Notes: generated by a model from the sequence alone, not told the origin. Positions 1-14,313 are shown, numbered from the stretch's first letter. The stretch: 64,000 bases of DNA from Psoroptes ovis (GCA_002943765.1 PQWQ01000019.1:124001-188000); one strand, 5' to 3'. Made by a program: numbers and translations.

Positions 1-792
1 TATAGAATATAGTAGAAAATATTTTTGAGAAACTTGAAAAAAAAATATGAAAAATGATTGAATGAATCAAGAATTATGGTAAAACCGAAAAAAGAACCAA
101 TCAATCAATCAATGAATGAATGGTCATGAAATGGTTGAAAAAATTAAAATTTTCTATAAGAAAAATATTTAATTTTATGTAAAAAATGATTTTAAAAAAA
201 AATTTAAATGAAATAATAATCATGATAATAATAATTAATTAAAAATTTATAAAAATAAATTATAAATAAATGTCTTTGTGTATTTTGATTCATATAAAAA
301 TATTTGATGATTGATAATTTTTCATGATTCCAATCTGTATTCTGATATTTATTATTTGTTTTTTCTTATAAGATTTGTTTATGTTTATTTTTTGGTCATT
401 TTCAATTTTAAAAATTATTATTTCAGTACAAGTGCGCCAAATTAACGATGTTTATACAAAATATTTGATCGATTGATTACAATAATTAATAATGATAATA
501 ATGTTTTAGAAATGCAAGCAATAAATTCCTCTGAAATTTGTTGTTATTGTGTAGTTTCGAGCAAAATAATGGATTGAAATATTTAAAAAAAAAAAATGAA
601 AATGAAAGGTGGGCAAATATTATTTCAATGAATATGATTTTGGTATTTTATGCTTAGAAAAATATAAATATAAATTTTTAAAAAAATAATAATAAAATGA
701 TAATGGATTAAGATTTACATTGATATTATTTGTTGATGATGATGATGATAATATTAATAATAATAATATTAATTAATAAAATACGAGAATTT
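1..792. other. Non-coding, 3' flank of the zinc-finger gene
   Basis: AT-rich sequence with short TAA/ATG-type microsatellites and no open frame of note. It lies just past the stop codon of the minus-strand zinc-finger gene, so part of it should be that gene's 3' untranslated region. I see no RNA gene or mobile element in it. Confidence 0.5.
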
Positions 793-3681
793 TCATTGTG
801 ATGATGCTGCTAGCTGGGCAATCGATGATGTTGTTACAAGTGATGATGAATTTGGTATCGTTATTACTGTGGATGTTGCATTTTGTGGACTACCATTATT
901 TTGTTGTTGTTGCTGCTGCTGTTGTTGTTGTGCTTGTTGTAATGTAGCCATACCGTTTTGATTAATTGTTGCAACTACTTGATGTACAGTTGATTGCTGC
1001 TGTTGTTGATTATTTGCTTGTGTTGTGGCTGCTGTTGTAAAAAATGATGATAATGCATTTGGATCACCTGTAAATATCATGTGTGGTTGTCCACCAACAT
1101 TGACTATTTGATGATGTTGTTGATGATGATGATCGTTTGATGTAGAATTAATTATGACCGATCCAGCGGTACCATTATTATTATTTTGATTTTGTATTAA
1201 AATTGGACTACTTTTTTGTCCTTTCACTAACATATCAGCTGCCGATCCATTATTGGCATTATTGGTCATTGTTGTTGTTGTCGTATTGGTTGATGCACCT
1301 GATGATGATATGATTTGATTCAAATTTAATATAGCTGTATTACCATTTACAAGATTTGGTGCATCATTCGGATTATTGGTGGCTGCTGTTGCAACATGTA
1401 ATGCTTGGGATTGATTTATGGCAGCGGTTGTTGTTATCATACCACCATATGCGTCCAATATAAAATGTTGTTGCTGCTGGTGTTGAGAATTTGATGTCGA
1501 TGATGATGCTGATGAAGTCGATAATTGTTGTGCATTAGCCAATGTATAAACGCCGGATGGTTGTTGGATAAGTTGCTGCTGCTGTTGCAAGCCAATACCA
1601 TTATTTTGATTATTCGATTGACCAGTCAAAGTAGCTAATGTGGCAGCGTCGATTATCGTGATTTGTTGTTGCTGTTGATGCTGCTGTTGTTGTTGTTGTA
1701 ATTGCAACTGTTGCTGTTGTTGCTGCTGCTGCTGCAAATGGACGGCAGAATTCGTTGTTGTCGTTGAATGATCTCGATGTTTGTGGATCAAAAGACTTTC
1801 ATATTGATCAGTTTGGAAATAACATGAAGGATAATCACATTTAAACAGCGTAGCGCCTGTGATTGCGGCTTGCTGTAATGTGGTCGTTGTAGTACCTCCA
1901 GATGTTGAAGTTCCAGCTTGCTGTTGCTGCTGGTTTGATTGTTGCTGTTGTTGTTGTTGGACAGCAGCAGCGACTGCGGCAGCTGTCGGATCAGTCAAAA
2001 ATGTTAATGTACCATCAGCTCCAATGGTAGCGAAACCATTTGTTGCGACAGTCATATCGTTACGTAATTGTTGTTGCTGCTGTTGTGTAGATGATTGCAC
2101 TAAATGATGATGCTGCTGTGTTTGTTGACCAGCATTCGCTGCACCAGAAATCGATGTAGCCGCAAGTATAGCTGGTGATGTTGCAGTTGCAAATTGTGTC
2201 GGTTGTTGTTGTTGAGGATGTTGACCGGTGGTGGCCGCTGATAATGCTGTTAATTGACCATTTGTCAATGAATTTAAGTCGGCAGTAGTAGCATATGTTG
2301 CACCACCTGCTGCAATTAATTGATTAATTGCATTCATATCATTAGATGAGATTTGAATCGTTTGAGGATTACCCGATGAAGGACTGGTTTGTAAATAAAT
2401 TATTGCAGTTTGTGGCATGAGGCCATGTGTATTTGTGGCTGCCGATGCGGTTGTACCATAATTAGGAGCCATCGTATGTAAAATATCCGCTTGTGTGGCA
2501 TTATTTAATTGCAATGGATGATATCCGGTGGGCGTTTGAATAAATTGATATTGGGGTTGATTTGCACCGACAATAGTACCAGCACCAGGATTATTACCGG
2601 TGGCAACATTGGGTGCAGCAGCTAATGTTAATCCACCTGGTAGTGTCAGAGTGGCAGGTGCAGCATTTGTAATCGTATTTTGTACCATAGTATTCGTCAC
2701 ATTGTCATCTTTCTTATTTTTCTTCGTATTCTTACGATTATAATTACGCTTGCGTCCTTTAGCAGCATTTGGATCATTATCATTCCCTGGTGTTGCTTTC
2801 TTAGATTTGCTATCAATCTTGTTTCCCATTTCATCAACACGTGGTTGTGATGCAGGTTTTTTCTGCGCTTTTTTAGGATCCATACCGCCGTTTTGTTTGA
2901 GTTTCAATTTACTTAATTTAATTTCTTGTGCTAACTCTGGATGTTTTTTGATCATGTGTTTACGAATATCACCAAAATATGATGAATTATATTCACAAAA
3001 ACAGCATTTATGCGCTCGCAAACCTTTATGAGCATTTTGATGATCAATCAATAAACGTCGATATTTAGGCGAATAACCGCAACCAGGCACTTCACATATC
3101 AATGCAATGGTTCTTTTGATGATGATGATTTTCCTTTTCTTGATGGAATTATTGTTGATTCATCACGATGTTGAGTACGATTATGATTACGAAATTCAAG
3201 TATATCAGATGATGAAAATGTGCAACCTTGCCAACGACAATGATGAACAGTTGATGATAATGTTATTGTGGTCGGCGTTAGTGTTGTCGATGTCGTTGTT
3301 GTTGTCATATTTGTTATGTTTGTGTTGGCTGTAGCAGCTGCAGCAGTCATCATCATCATTGTTGTTGGTTGCTGTTGTTGTTGCTGCTGCTGAGTTATTG
3401 TCGTCGTTGTTGTCGTTGTCGAAGGTATAACAGCAGCAGCAGATAATGTTGTTGTTTGTAATAATTGATTTGTGTTCGTGTTATTTGCTATCGTCGTTAA
3501 TTGCTGTCCACTACTGAATTGTGTTAATTGTTGCTGTTGTTGACCGTTTCCAGTATTTGTCGTAGTTACTAAAACTGCTGTAGCTGTTGGCTGTTGTTGT
3601 TGTTGTTGTTGTGGTTGGACTTGAGGTTGAAGCTGAATTTGTTGCATTTGTTGAGTCTGCTGAGTTTGTTGGGTTTGTTGT

Positions 3682-3713
<32 letters not shown>

Positions 3714-6254
3714 TTGTTGAATGGGGCTGTTACTATTTTCTAAACATTGCTCAACAGCTAATGATAATGGATCTGAATATTTTTTTGGACGTCCACGTCC
3801 TCTACGATTTGCCGCATTATTTAAATTATTACTTTGGTTAATGGAATGTTGTTGCTGCTGGGCACCATTTTGTTGTTGCATAATACTGTTATTAGTTGGT
3901 TGACCACCACCAACAACACTGACAACATTACCAGCACCAGCATGCTGTAAAAGTTCAGCAGCAGTGCTTGATGTTATTGCAAATATTGGTGATGATTTTG
4001 ATGCTTGATTTTGATCAATTATTTTGTTTTGTTGTTGTTGTTGATTTTGATTATTATCAGATGGAGCCAATTGTAATTGTAATGTACTGTAAACATAATT
4101 TAAATTAGAATCTGCTGTTAATTGTGATGGATCGATTATGATCGGACCATTTTTCATCAATTGCTGATGTTGTCCATCTTGAATGAATGATGCATTTGTC
4201 AATAATGTTGTTGATGTTGCAGCATTTGCTTGTTGCTGCTGCTGTTGTTGTTGCTGTTGCTGCTGCAAATTCAATGCAGTTAATTGATCTAATGATAATA
4301 ATGTTTGATTTGTTTGTGGTTGTTGTTGTTGAATCAAACCATTATTATTATTATTGAGATTATTCGTTACAATTTGTATTTGAGATTGTTGTTGTTGTTG
4401 TTGATTTGTTGCAGCAGATTGTAAAACACTTATTTCACTTAGGTAATCTCGAATTTGCATCTGTTGTTCAACTGTTGTCTGTGGTTGTTGTTGTTGTTGC
4501 TGTTGTTGATTATTGCCATTATTTTGTTGTGTTGATTGATGAGATGATGATGATGTTGATGATGATGGTGATGTTGTCGATGCTGATGATTGTACAACAA
4601 CAACATTATTATTACTATTTCCATTATCATTTGTTTGTTGTGATGTATGTGTCGGATGTTGTTGCTGTTGTTGTAGCTGCTGTTGCTGTTGATGATGAAT
4701 CTGTTGTTGTTGTTGTTGATTATGAGAATTCGAGATCACTTGTTGCACTAGTCCTGATTGTACCATTTGGGGCTGTTGTTGTTGTTGTTGTTGATTATGA
4801 TTATTATTTGATCCAATATTTGTACCGGGTATAGATAATGTTGAATCAGATATCGTTGATGATGTTGCGTTCGTCAATGCTGTTGCTGATGATGAATCTG
4901 CAACCGTCGTACTCGTCGATATTGCTGATGTTGCCGTATTCGATGATGTTGATGACGTGGACACAGACAAAGCTGTATTTGTTAATGGTACGGAAGTTTC
5001 GTTATTGTTATTACTGTTATTATGAATGGTAACTAATGTACCATTATTAATATTATCATTGATATTATTATTACCACTACTATTATTACTGTTATTTGTT
5101 GAATAAATTATTGAATTTCCACAATCAATAACACCGGGTGAATTATTATTGTTATTATTGGATAATGTTTGAAATTGACCTGATTGATTTATGATGAATC
5201 GTATTTGATTTGTATCGAAATTATCATTATTATTGTTATTAGTGGGTATTTGATGCTGCTGCTGCTGTTGTGAATTCGTTGTTGTAGTTTGCATTAAATC
5301 ATTGCTATCATTTATTGAATTTAAAACTGTGGTCGATGCTATTGATGGTGGAGATGATGTCGATGATGTTGTTGTTGTTGTTGTCGCCGATGATGTTGAT
5401 GATGATGCACAATTATTATTATTCATCGATGTTGTTGTATCGGAAGATACCACTGTTGTACTAGCAACATTCGATAATTGAATTTTTTGTGCTAATTGTA
5501 AATAATGGCCCATATCATTTTGGTGATTATTATGATCATCATTGTTATTGTTATCGTTATTATTTGTCATTATATCACCATTATTATTATTTAAACTTAT
5601 CGATGATGTCGTTGATGTTGAACCTATTGAAGGCGATGTTGATGTACCATCAATAGTGTTACCGCTAATTATCGTCGACGTTGAAGCTGCTGATGAAGAT
5701 GTTGTCGTTGTTGATGCTGCTTCGGTGGCAGTTATTTGATTGCTGTTATTAGTTTGTTGATTATGATGATGTATAACACCATTCATCGACAATGATTGTT
5801 GTTGATCTTGATAATTGATTAATGAAGAATGTTTTTGAATTTTTAATTCTAAATTTTCACTATCGTTATTATTATTATTATTATTATTACTGTTATTATT
5901 TGTATTTGTATTGTTATGATGTACCAAAATATTTGATGATGGCCAAGATGATAGAAGATCGAATGGAACTAATGGAGGAGGTGATGATTTATAATTATTA
6001 ATTATTAAACAATCATCACTAATCAAATTTCCTCCTCCACCGCCACCACCACCCCTATTGTTACCATTATTATTAATATTATTATTATCATTAATCAATG
6101 TTGCCGATGATGTAGTCGATGATGGCGGTATTATTGTCGTTGATGTTGATGATGCTAATGATAATGATGATGATGACGAAGAAGATGTATTATTTGTTGT
6201 TGTTGTAATTTGATCCAATTCTGATGATTCGAAAATTGTCGTAGAATATGGCAT
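793..6254 (-). CDS. Gln/Asn-rich AT-hook and C2H2 zinc-finger protein, split by a frameshift
   Basis: Two long open frames on the minus strand abut and appear to encode one putative DNA-binding nuclear protein of about 1,820 residues. The 5' part (6254 to about 3117) is Asn/Gln/Ser/Thr-rich. It carries an AT-hook, GRGRPKKY, near 3785-3810, and a C2H2 finger beginning HCRWQGC near 3170-3240. The 3' part (about 3117 to 793) continues in the -1 frame with two adjacent C2H2 units (ICEVPGCGYS... and HKCCFCEYNS..., about 2940-3095), then a further finger (FKCDYPSCYF, about 1765-1850) among long Gln runs. The 3' frame has no ATG before its first finger; its apparent start is TTG. The first real ATG of the 5' frame is at 6254, just downstream of an in-frame TAA. 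Both halves are free of other stops, so a one-base indel (biological or assembly) at the A4 run at 3114-3117 is the simplest explanation. I do not recognise the ortholog; a transcription factor role is inferred from the fingers. Confidence 0.75.
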
Positions 6255-9200
6255 AGGGAATATTTTCAATTATTTAAATTAATTTAATTCGAAATAAAAA
6301 TAAAAATAAAAATTGAATGATATTAAAAACAAAATTGAACAGCACTAAACAAACACACACAGACACAGACAACACACAGGTATTTCAATTATTAATCAAT
6401 TAATAATCATAAGAATCGATTCAGCATTATTCTTCAATTGAAATTCTTATAAAATTCTTGATATTTGATTTGTATTCTTGAATTCTTTGATGATAATAAT
6501 TAATAATCATTATTATTAATTATTATTTTTTCTCGAAATTTTTTGAGAGTGAATTAATAATAATAATAATTATAACAACAATAATTATTATTATTCAAAG
6601 AGAAAATTAAAATCAACAAAAAAAAATTTAAAAAACAGAACAAAATAAATAAATAAATATATGAGGATTTAAGAAAGAAAAACAATTGACAATAAAAGAA
6701 AATGATGATGTTGATGTTGTTGATGATGATGATAATATTGTTGAATATATGTTTACGTTGAATATTGAATTGTTCAAAATGATTATTTTTTCAAAAATTT
6801 CATTTCAAAGAGATGATAATATTTTTTACATCAATCTATTTCTCATATTTTAGTTTTTTTCGATGAAAATCTAACCGTTGATGATGAATGAATGAATAAA
6901 TAAATAAACACTCTTTGCTTGAAGAAAAAAAAATGTGGACAAAATAATAATAATAACATGGATTATTATTGTTGTTGTGGTTGTTGTAATAGATTATTGT
7001 TGATGACGATTGAAAAATATTTTTTCATTTTGAAAGAATCAAAATCTTTTTCTTTTCTTTTTTTTCACCTGTTTGAATTGAATTATGAATCATGAAAATG
7101 ATTTTTTTTTTTCGTTTTTTGAGAGGTCAAACGCGTTGACTATTAGATGGATTTGACTGAATGAATGAATGAATGGATAAATGTGTTTTGAAACGATGAA
7201 TGAACGGATTGAATGGATTTTTTCAAATGAAAAAAAAATTCAATGAAATGAGATGTGAGATGAATGAATGAATGAAATTGGTGATCAAATCTTTTTCTTT
7301 TAGTCTTCGTGTTCTTCTATTTCTTATATGATTTCTTCAAAAGAGAAATAATCTTTTCACAAAAAAAGAGAATATTTTGTTGATATTTTTTTCAAGTATT
7401 ATAACCGTTGAATGATGGTTGAATAAGGTAAAACTTTAGAAAAAATCAAAATAAAACCTCGGGTAACAATCACAAAGATGGTTGTTGTTGATGATGGTGG
7501 ATGTTTGTCGATTATTATTGTTGTTGATGTTGTTCTTAATAACTGTTTTGTTACACTTATTACATGTGTGTGTGTGTGTGTTTCAGTCCAAGTTTTTCTT
7601 GTTTCAAGACGAAATAAAAAAAAATTAAAATAAAAATACGAACACGAATACACTCTGCTTCCGTATGCAAAATGTAAAAAAAAACAAATCACACAAATAC
7701 ACAGGAGATGGATGGATGGATGGTGAATAATAATTTGTGAGTTGGATGAATGAATGAATGAATTGATGATGATAGTTGGTTGAATGGATGGATAGATGAA
7801 AATTAAGAACAACAACAACAACAACAACAGTTCAAATATTTTTTTTCTTAAAATATTTTTCGTTATTATTATTGTTGTTTTGTTTATTTTTAATTTTTTT
7901 TTTCGTTATTTACCACTAATTTTCATGAAAAACTTTGCTCAATCATGTTGTTGTTGTTGTTGTTATTGTTGCCGATGATGATGAAGACGGACACACATAT
8001 ACAAAAAAAAAAAAAAATTGACTGGAATGACAACAACCCGATGATGTTGATGATATTCGATTCGATTGTTCAAAGAGGAGGGATGCTGATGGCTGCAAAC
8101 AAGTTGTCGTATTTTTCGTGAGCCAACCTGTTGTTGTTGTTGTTGTTGTTCGTATATATTGTTGTTTATATATTCGTAAATTTTGTTTCCAATTGATTTT
8201 TTTAAAAAAAATATTTTTCGATCGTAGTCGTTCGTATCGTAGTTGTTGTTGATGGTCGACTTTTTTAACGGCGTTCAAAACGGCCGTTCCTGTTTCAATT
8301 CGTGTTTTTTTTTTACTTATTTATTATTTTCGCTCGAAAAGAATTTTTCCAGGCAGCCAAGAAGTGGAAGAAAAAAATGGCTTGTTGTATATTTCACCTA
8401 ATTTCAAATTGGAAAAGAAAGAAAAAAAAATTTAAGAAAAAAAATGCGTCAAAATAATAATAATAATTGTAAATTGTAATACGAACAACAACAAGTGGCA
8501 ATTTTACAGGTATTATTTTTTCTTCTATGTTCAATTCGTTCGTTCATGTATTTATTTTTTTTAAATATTTATTTTTAGTTGTAATTCAAGTTATACTGGT
8601 TAGTCAGTCAGTTTTGGATGGTATTGGTTGATTGGTTGTTGTTGTTGTTGCATATTTATCTGTGTTGAATTTATTTCGTTTGTATTTTCATTCATTCATT
8701 TCATTCAATTATTCATATTATAAAATTTGAATTCATAGATGTATTTTTCATAATTGTTGCTGTTGGTTTGTTTTGTTTTTGTTTTTTTTGCTATAAAAAT
8801 ATGAATAATAATAATAACATCCTCACCTATAATATAATGTAATAGAATTAAAATTTAAAATTAATTTTTCAAATCAAAAATCTGTGTGTATTTTTTTTTT
8901 AAATGTATAGAAATTCAATATACACAAACATGGACATGTAATGAATGACAACATTACTAAAGTACATTGATGATGAATTTGGATGCTGGCTGTGTGATAT
9001 TCCACTATAGAAAGTAATGGATGAAAAACATTTCTGAATATTTTTTTTTCTTCTTAAAACAGTAATAATACACTAATAATGATTTTGATTTCTGTTGCTC
9101 TTAATTCTTTTGATTTTCAATTCATTTATTTTTTTTTCGTTTTGTTCATTGATATGTTTGATTTCATATATGATGATAATGTAATAGCATTAATATTAAT

Positions 9201-11917
9201 GATAATAATAATAATGAATGAACCAATAAATTAACATGAATTATAGGTAGCGGATTTTACCTTTTTGTCAATTTGATTTTTTCAGATTAATATCATTGTG
9301 TTTTGTATGCTACTACTACTGTCAATAATTTTTTATTTTAAACTTACCTGGCAACTTGTTGTTGTTTGCTGTATATTATTATGATTATGATGATTATCAT
9401 TGGCCGTTTACAGTGATTTTGATTCAATTCAATTATAATTTTCGTTGTTGCTGTTGTTGTTGTTTTATATAATTATATATTGTTACGCCAGTTTTTGCCA
9501 CTACCAGTGCGCAAACAAATATTGTTTAAACATAGCCATATCATCCATAACGATTGTTATCTTTATGGAAAATAATAATTATTATTATTACCTGTATGCG
9601 TGGGGATTTGGAAGAAAATTAATTCAAAATGATAGACTGAAAAATACCCTATGAAGGTAGTAGCAAATTAAGATGGTAAGGAATGGTGACGTTCGGTGAT
9701 CGTGGTGGTGGTGGCTGTATTATTAACGGTATAATTCGGTATGCTGCTGTGTGGTTGTGTGGTGTTGATTCTGACTGATTCAATATTGTTGCTGTTGTCG
9801 TCATCGCTGCTGACCAATTCATTCAAAAATTTCAAAAATGATTATACACGAGAAAGGTGAATAAAAAAACACCTGATGAATTCAATTCAATTCAATTATG
9901 GTACATTTGGCTGGCTATTTTTATTTGGGTTGGCTTCATTGCTGAAATGTCAAAACACAACAATTGAAAGAATATTAAAATTCTATTACACGCATGTGAA
10001 ATGACCGAAATGATCTCATGTATCAAAGCACATATTTACCTGTGATTTTGTTGGACATAAAAAAAAAATTTCATTACCAACATAATATGAACAAAAAGTC
10101 AAAATAAACCAGAATTGAATGTGGGGAGACATATAAAACATGCACAATGTGCATACACATGCATACACACACATTACTTACATGTATTTTCCATTTTGAT
10201 TTGATATTATTGTTCTTTTTTTTTTGCTTTAGTATCAGTACAAATAATATTGATGAAAAATGTATAATACACATAAAATGTCGTTGATACCTGTCATCAT
10301 CATGATGATCATGAACGAATGATGACCTTTGAATCTTGAACATTTGGATGGTAATGTGTCGTCGATGAATTTTCGTTTGTTTGCTTGTTGTAGTATTTGA
10401 TTGAATATAATAGCGACCATTATTATCATTATAACTTGTTGTTGATCATAATAATAATAATCACAACCCGATCAGAAAAATTATAATAACAATGAAAATA
10501 TGGAGGTCATTCATTCATTCATTCCATTCATTCATTCAATTATTCTTCATTTTAAATTCTCAATGGTCATTGGTTTTTATTGGTTTTTTATTTTGCCATT
10601 ATTCATTTCGATTGATAGGAAAAGGAAGTCATTAGTCAGTCAGGTTTATATCATTAATCAATCATTATTGATTTTATCAGCGATTATTTGAACAAATAAT
10701 ACCAGTAGCTGTCAATACAAATCTTAATATTAATTGATCACATTTTGTTTTGGGGAAACAAAAAAATGTACATAATAATCGATAATACGATCAGTATTAT
10801 TTTTGATACATTTGTATCTTTAGGCTTATTTCTTAAATTTCCAATTAATTTATCTATTTTCTTTTCTTTATCTTCAAATAAATCCATTTACGATTGACTA
10901 CCGTTTTTGAGCAAACAAATGTAAATTTTTTTGTTTGTTTGTTTCTTCATTTGCAAAATCCTTGCAATAATAATATTTGAACTATTGTCGTCATTGAAGC
11001 ATTACAGAATATCGTTTATAATAGAAATGATAATGATAACAATAAATGAATAAATGATTCACATGTGTCATTCAACCGATTATTTATTTTTTATTCATTT
11101 TTCATTAGTTCATATTATTCAAGTATTTGAATTGATATTTGTTGTTTGCTATTCATTTGTTATTCATTGCCAATATCGTTGTGTTATCGGTTCGTTGAAT
11201 TTATCGAAATTTTTTTTCGATTGAAATCAAACAAAAAAATTATGATCATTAATATAATAATCTGTAGGTTCTCAGGTGAATTTTATGTGACCGGGAAAAC
11301 AAAAATGAAAATCGAAATTCATTAGCCAAATATATGAATCACATACATCAAGAGAGACTGGTTAAAAACAATAAAAATCAAAGCAAAAAAAAAAAGCAAA
11401 CGTCAGACGATTATCATTCGATATCACATATGAAAAATGTGAAAATATTTTGATTTGATTTGATTTATCTGTTTTTTGATTAAATTTAATCAGAATTTAA
11501 TCAAAAATCAAAATTAATTTTGATTTGAAATCAAATAATCGAATCAAAAAAAAAAATCAAGAACAAAAGAACCGAAAAAAAAAGTTCGAAAAGTTTTCAG
11601 TTTCCCTTGGCAGATCACAGATGGCGCTGTTGTTGTTTTTTGTTGCAATCATCTGCTGCTATTTGTTTTGATTTGCGCAGAAACCAAATTAAATTAATTT
11701 TGACTCGGGAATTGTTCGGGTTTTTGTTTACTTTTCATATCCTGAGGCGGTGATTTTATTGAAAATTTGTGAATCTCGTGATCTGAATCAATTTTTAAAG
11801 CATTCCGAAGATTTTCGACACGGAATTTCAAGCCGATTTGTCCTGAATTTGTTCCTATTTCTTATATTTATTTAAATTAAATTCAGCAAGTTTATTGAAA
11901 TTTTTTGTGGGAAAAAA
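6255..11917. other. Non-coding, microsatellite-rich interval with possible 5' UTR splice sites
   Basis: There is no convincing coding sequence in 5.6 kb. It holds AT-rich sequence, GTT/TGA/ATG repeats, a GT run near 7567-7581 and several homopolymers. On the minus strand a strong donor (GCCAG followed by GTAAGT, exon end 9348) and an acceptor (TTGTTTAG, exon start 6344) could form a 5' untranslated intron of the zinc-finger gene. Other weaker minus-strand donors lie near 9592 and 10041. The right end (about 11600-11917) is the upstream region of the phosducin-like gene. Confidence 0.4.
11619..11630 (+). promoter_or_regulatory. CTCF-like motif upstream of the phosducin-like gene
   Basis: AGATGGCGCTGT matches the AGRKGGCGC core of animal CTCF sites as I know it. 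It stands out in very AT-rich DNA about 290 bp before the start codon. The same core recurs at 22367-22378 and 48955-48965, also just upstream of genes. Binding is inferred, not shown. Confidence 0.45.
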
Positions 11918-13027
11918 ATGTCGAATTTAGATGATAAATTATTAGGTGAAAAAAATCATTACTATTGTAGTAGCAGTAGTGATGATGATGGTGATGATAA
12001 TGATGATGATGAATATAATAATAATAATAATAGCCATGTACAAAATGATTCCAGTATTAGTGTTCAAAGTAAAATAAAATGGGAAGGAACTAGTTGTAAT
12101 GTAAGTTTTGATTTGTTTTTTTTTAAATTTTCATATCAAAATTAATTTGATTTCATCCGTCTCAAGACTGGACCAAAAGGTGTAATCGAAGATTTTCAAC
12201 GATATAAAAAATTTGAAAATGAAAAACGTGCAAATCGTGAACGAAAACGTATGGAAAAGATAAAGAAATCGGTTTTAACTGTTACATCGATGCCATCATC
12301 ACAATCAGTACCAGCTAAAACATTGCCACCAGATCAATTAGATGAGCTTGAAGATGATGAAAATGATCCATTCATCAATGAATATATTGCAAAACGTATG
12401 AAAGAAATGTTAGAATTACATAATCAACAACGTTCGCTTACAATGAATAAATTTGGCCAATTAAAACATTTGACTAATGGTGAAATGTTTTTAAAATATA
12501 TTGATGATGTAAAATTACGTACAGTATTAATTATTACACATATTTATAATCATAAAATTATTGAATGCAACACTATGAACAATTGTTTGGATAAATTAGC
12601 CAAAAAATATACAAATGTATTGTTCTGTTCATTAGATGGTATCAATGTTGGTATGAGTCGTGAATTTGTAAGTTTAAATATATTCTTGGACAAAATTATC
12701 ATAATCTAATTTGAATTTTCATTCCATCTACGAAAAATCAGACCAAATACGGTGTACCAGCATTGTTAGTGTACAAAAACGGTGAATTAATCGGCAATTT
12801 CGTAAGTCTTGGCGATGAATTTGGCACCGATTTCGATGAGAATGATGTTGAAGACTTTTTAGTCGAGTAAGATATTTTACCTCAAAGGTTATGATCTATC
12901 CATTAATTTTACTTTCTTATTCTTAAACACCAGAAACAATATTCTTATATCTAGTCAATTGATATCGAGCATTTCGGTAACATCGAATTTGTCCAAACAA
13001 TTTGAACAACAATCATTGAACAAATGA
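11918..13027 (+). CDS. Phosducin-like protein
   Basis: Phosducin-like proteins have a thioredoxin fold and act with the CCT chaperonin in folding G-protein beta subunits. Coding exons are 11918-12100, 12167-12667, 12742-12866 and 12934-13027 (903 nt, 300 aa). Phases join cleanly (0, 0, 2), and all donors are GTAAG-type. Exon 1 encodes an acidic low-complexity head (Asp/Asn runs). Exon 2 opens with TGPKGVIEDFQRYKKFE, the conserved phosducin N-terminal motif, and continues to the thioredoxin-like domain; exon 3 has TKYGVPALLVYKNGELIGNF. The tail ends in a Ser-rich stretch and LNK. The TGPKGV motif favours the PDCL/phosducin group over PDCL2/3. A polyadenylation signal AATAAA lies at 13299-13304. 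Sure of the family, less of the exact paralog. Confidence 0.9.
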
Positions 13028-13380
13028 AAATTTTTCTCCAATTCTTAAAAACAAATATGATTCAGGATTGCACCATATTTCGAAAAATTGATAATTTAGA
13101 TTTAAATCATAATAACTTAATGATTGTTTTTTGCATTTTATTTTATTTTATTTTATTTTTTTTTTTTTTTGCAAAAATATTTCAAAATTAAAAATTCTTG
13201 ATTTTATTTGAAACCGTCATTTGTGAATTCGTTCTTTCTCTGTTCATTATTTTCAAAAATCGGCTGTTTTTTCTCGATTTTTTAAAAAAACGTGATTCAA
13301 TAAACTGAAACCCAGGGCCTAACCACCAACAAAGCTAACCATATTTGATTTGAATTTTGAAATTTTATCGATAATTCACA
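13028..13380. other. Intergenic, phosducin-like 3' UTR and MIX23 upstream region
   Basis: AT-rich, with TTTTA/TTTTATTTTA runs near 13137-13170 and the AATAAA at 13299-13304 that suits the upstream gene. The MIX23 start codon follows only 77 bases later, so its promoter and 5' leader must be very short or overlap the upstream 3' end. Confidence 0.5.
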
Positions 13381-14015
13381 ATGGAAGCCATGTGCCACGA
13401 TTTCCTTGCATTTGAAGTATGTTTTTTTTTGCCACTGGTTGATTCATCGATTTGATTGTCTCTAATGTTTGATTTAACTCATTTAGGATGTACTTAAAAA
13501 TTTACGTAAATTAGATGATAATATTGTACATGCATTGAACACAACAATACCGACACAATCATTCGCTGTGAAAGGTATCGATCCGGCTGAACAATGTGAA
13601 CATTTATATAAAAAGGTATGAATTTGAATTAATGCTTGAATTTTTCAATCAAACAAATCAATTTTTCAACCCTCCATATTCAAGCTGATTGAATCACATA
13701 ATAATCGTGAAAGTGCAATTAAGAAGTGTATCATAAATATATCCGAATCAGTACATCAATTGAAACAAAAACGTGATGAAAATGAAGCCGATATGCAAGT
13801 ACAAAAACAGCTACGTAAACAACAGAATCAATTACGATTAATGCAAAATGAGCTTCATGTTGAAGAGGTTGTACGTGATCGTTCATTAAAGGTAAATGAT
13901 AACCCTTTGAAAATCAATAAATTCTAATCCAACCATTTACCTCCAAACTACTCAGATATTTCACGAGAGATGTCGAACATATTACCGTCCACCCAACAAT
14001 ATCTCATCGATATAA
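13381..14015 (+). CDS. MIX23: MIX23 (CCDC58) mitochondrial intermembrane-space protein
   Basis: A small coiled-coil protein of the mitochondrial intermembrane space, linked to protein import, which is oxidised by the MIA pathway. Coding exons are 13381-13416, 13487-13615, 13685-13891 and 13956-14015 (432 nt, 143 aa), all joined in phase 0. The family signature is clear: LDDNIVHALNTTIPT near residue 20, two conserved cysteines (EQCEHLY and IKKCI), a coiled coil with QKQLRKQQNQLRLMQNEL, then VEEVVRDRSLKIFHERCRTYYRPP at the C-terminus. The length matches animal MIX23 (about 144 aa). A polyadenylation signal is at 14166-14171. The ortholog call is firm by recalled family sequence. Confidence 0.92.
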
Positions 14016-14313
14016 TCATAGATTGTTGAAATCATTCAGCTGATTCTTATTTACATTCAACCATTTATCAGAAAAAAAACGAATTATCATTAATGATTTC
14101 AAATTTGAAATTATCTTCTTTTTTTACCAATCATAGATGATCAAGTAACAACAATGAATGGAAAAAATAAAGATTCTATTATTATTAGTTAAAACATTTG
14201 AACATTTTCAATAATTTGAATCAATAATTTTGAAAACATAAAATACATTTGACAGTGGTAATTGATGCCATTGAGCCAGCAATGAAAAAACAACAATAAT
14301 AACCATGATTCAA

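Noticed and set aside
3090..3125. Programmed -1 ribosomal frameshift in the zinc-finger gene
   Set aside because: The overlap lacks a classical X XXY YYZ slippery heptamer, and I saw no downstream pseudoknot. A homopolymer indel is simpler.
1859..6200. Plus-strand open frames opposite the zinc-finger gene (poly-Cys, poly-Val, poly-Leu)
   Set aside because: They are complements of Gln/Asn/Thr codon runs on the coding strand and have no independent features.
7399..8278. Two minus-strand open frames with Thr, Phe and Ser runs
   Set aside because: Low-complexity translation of microsatellites and homopolymers; no splice or family support.
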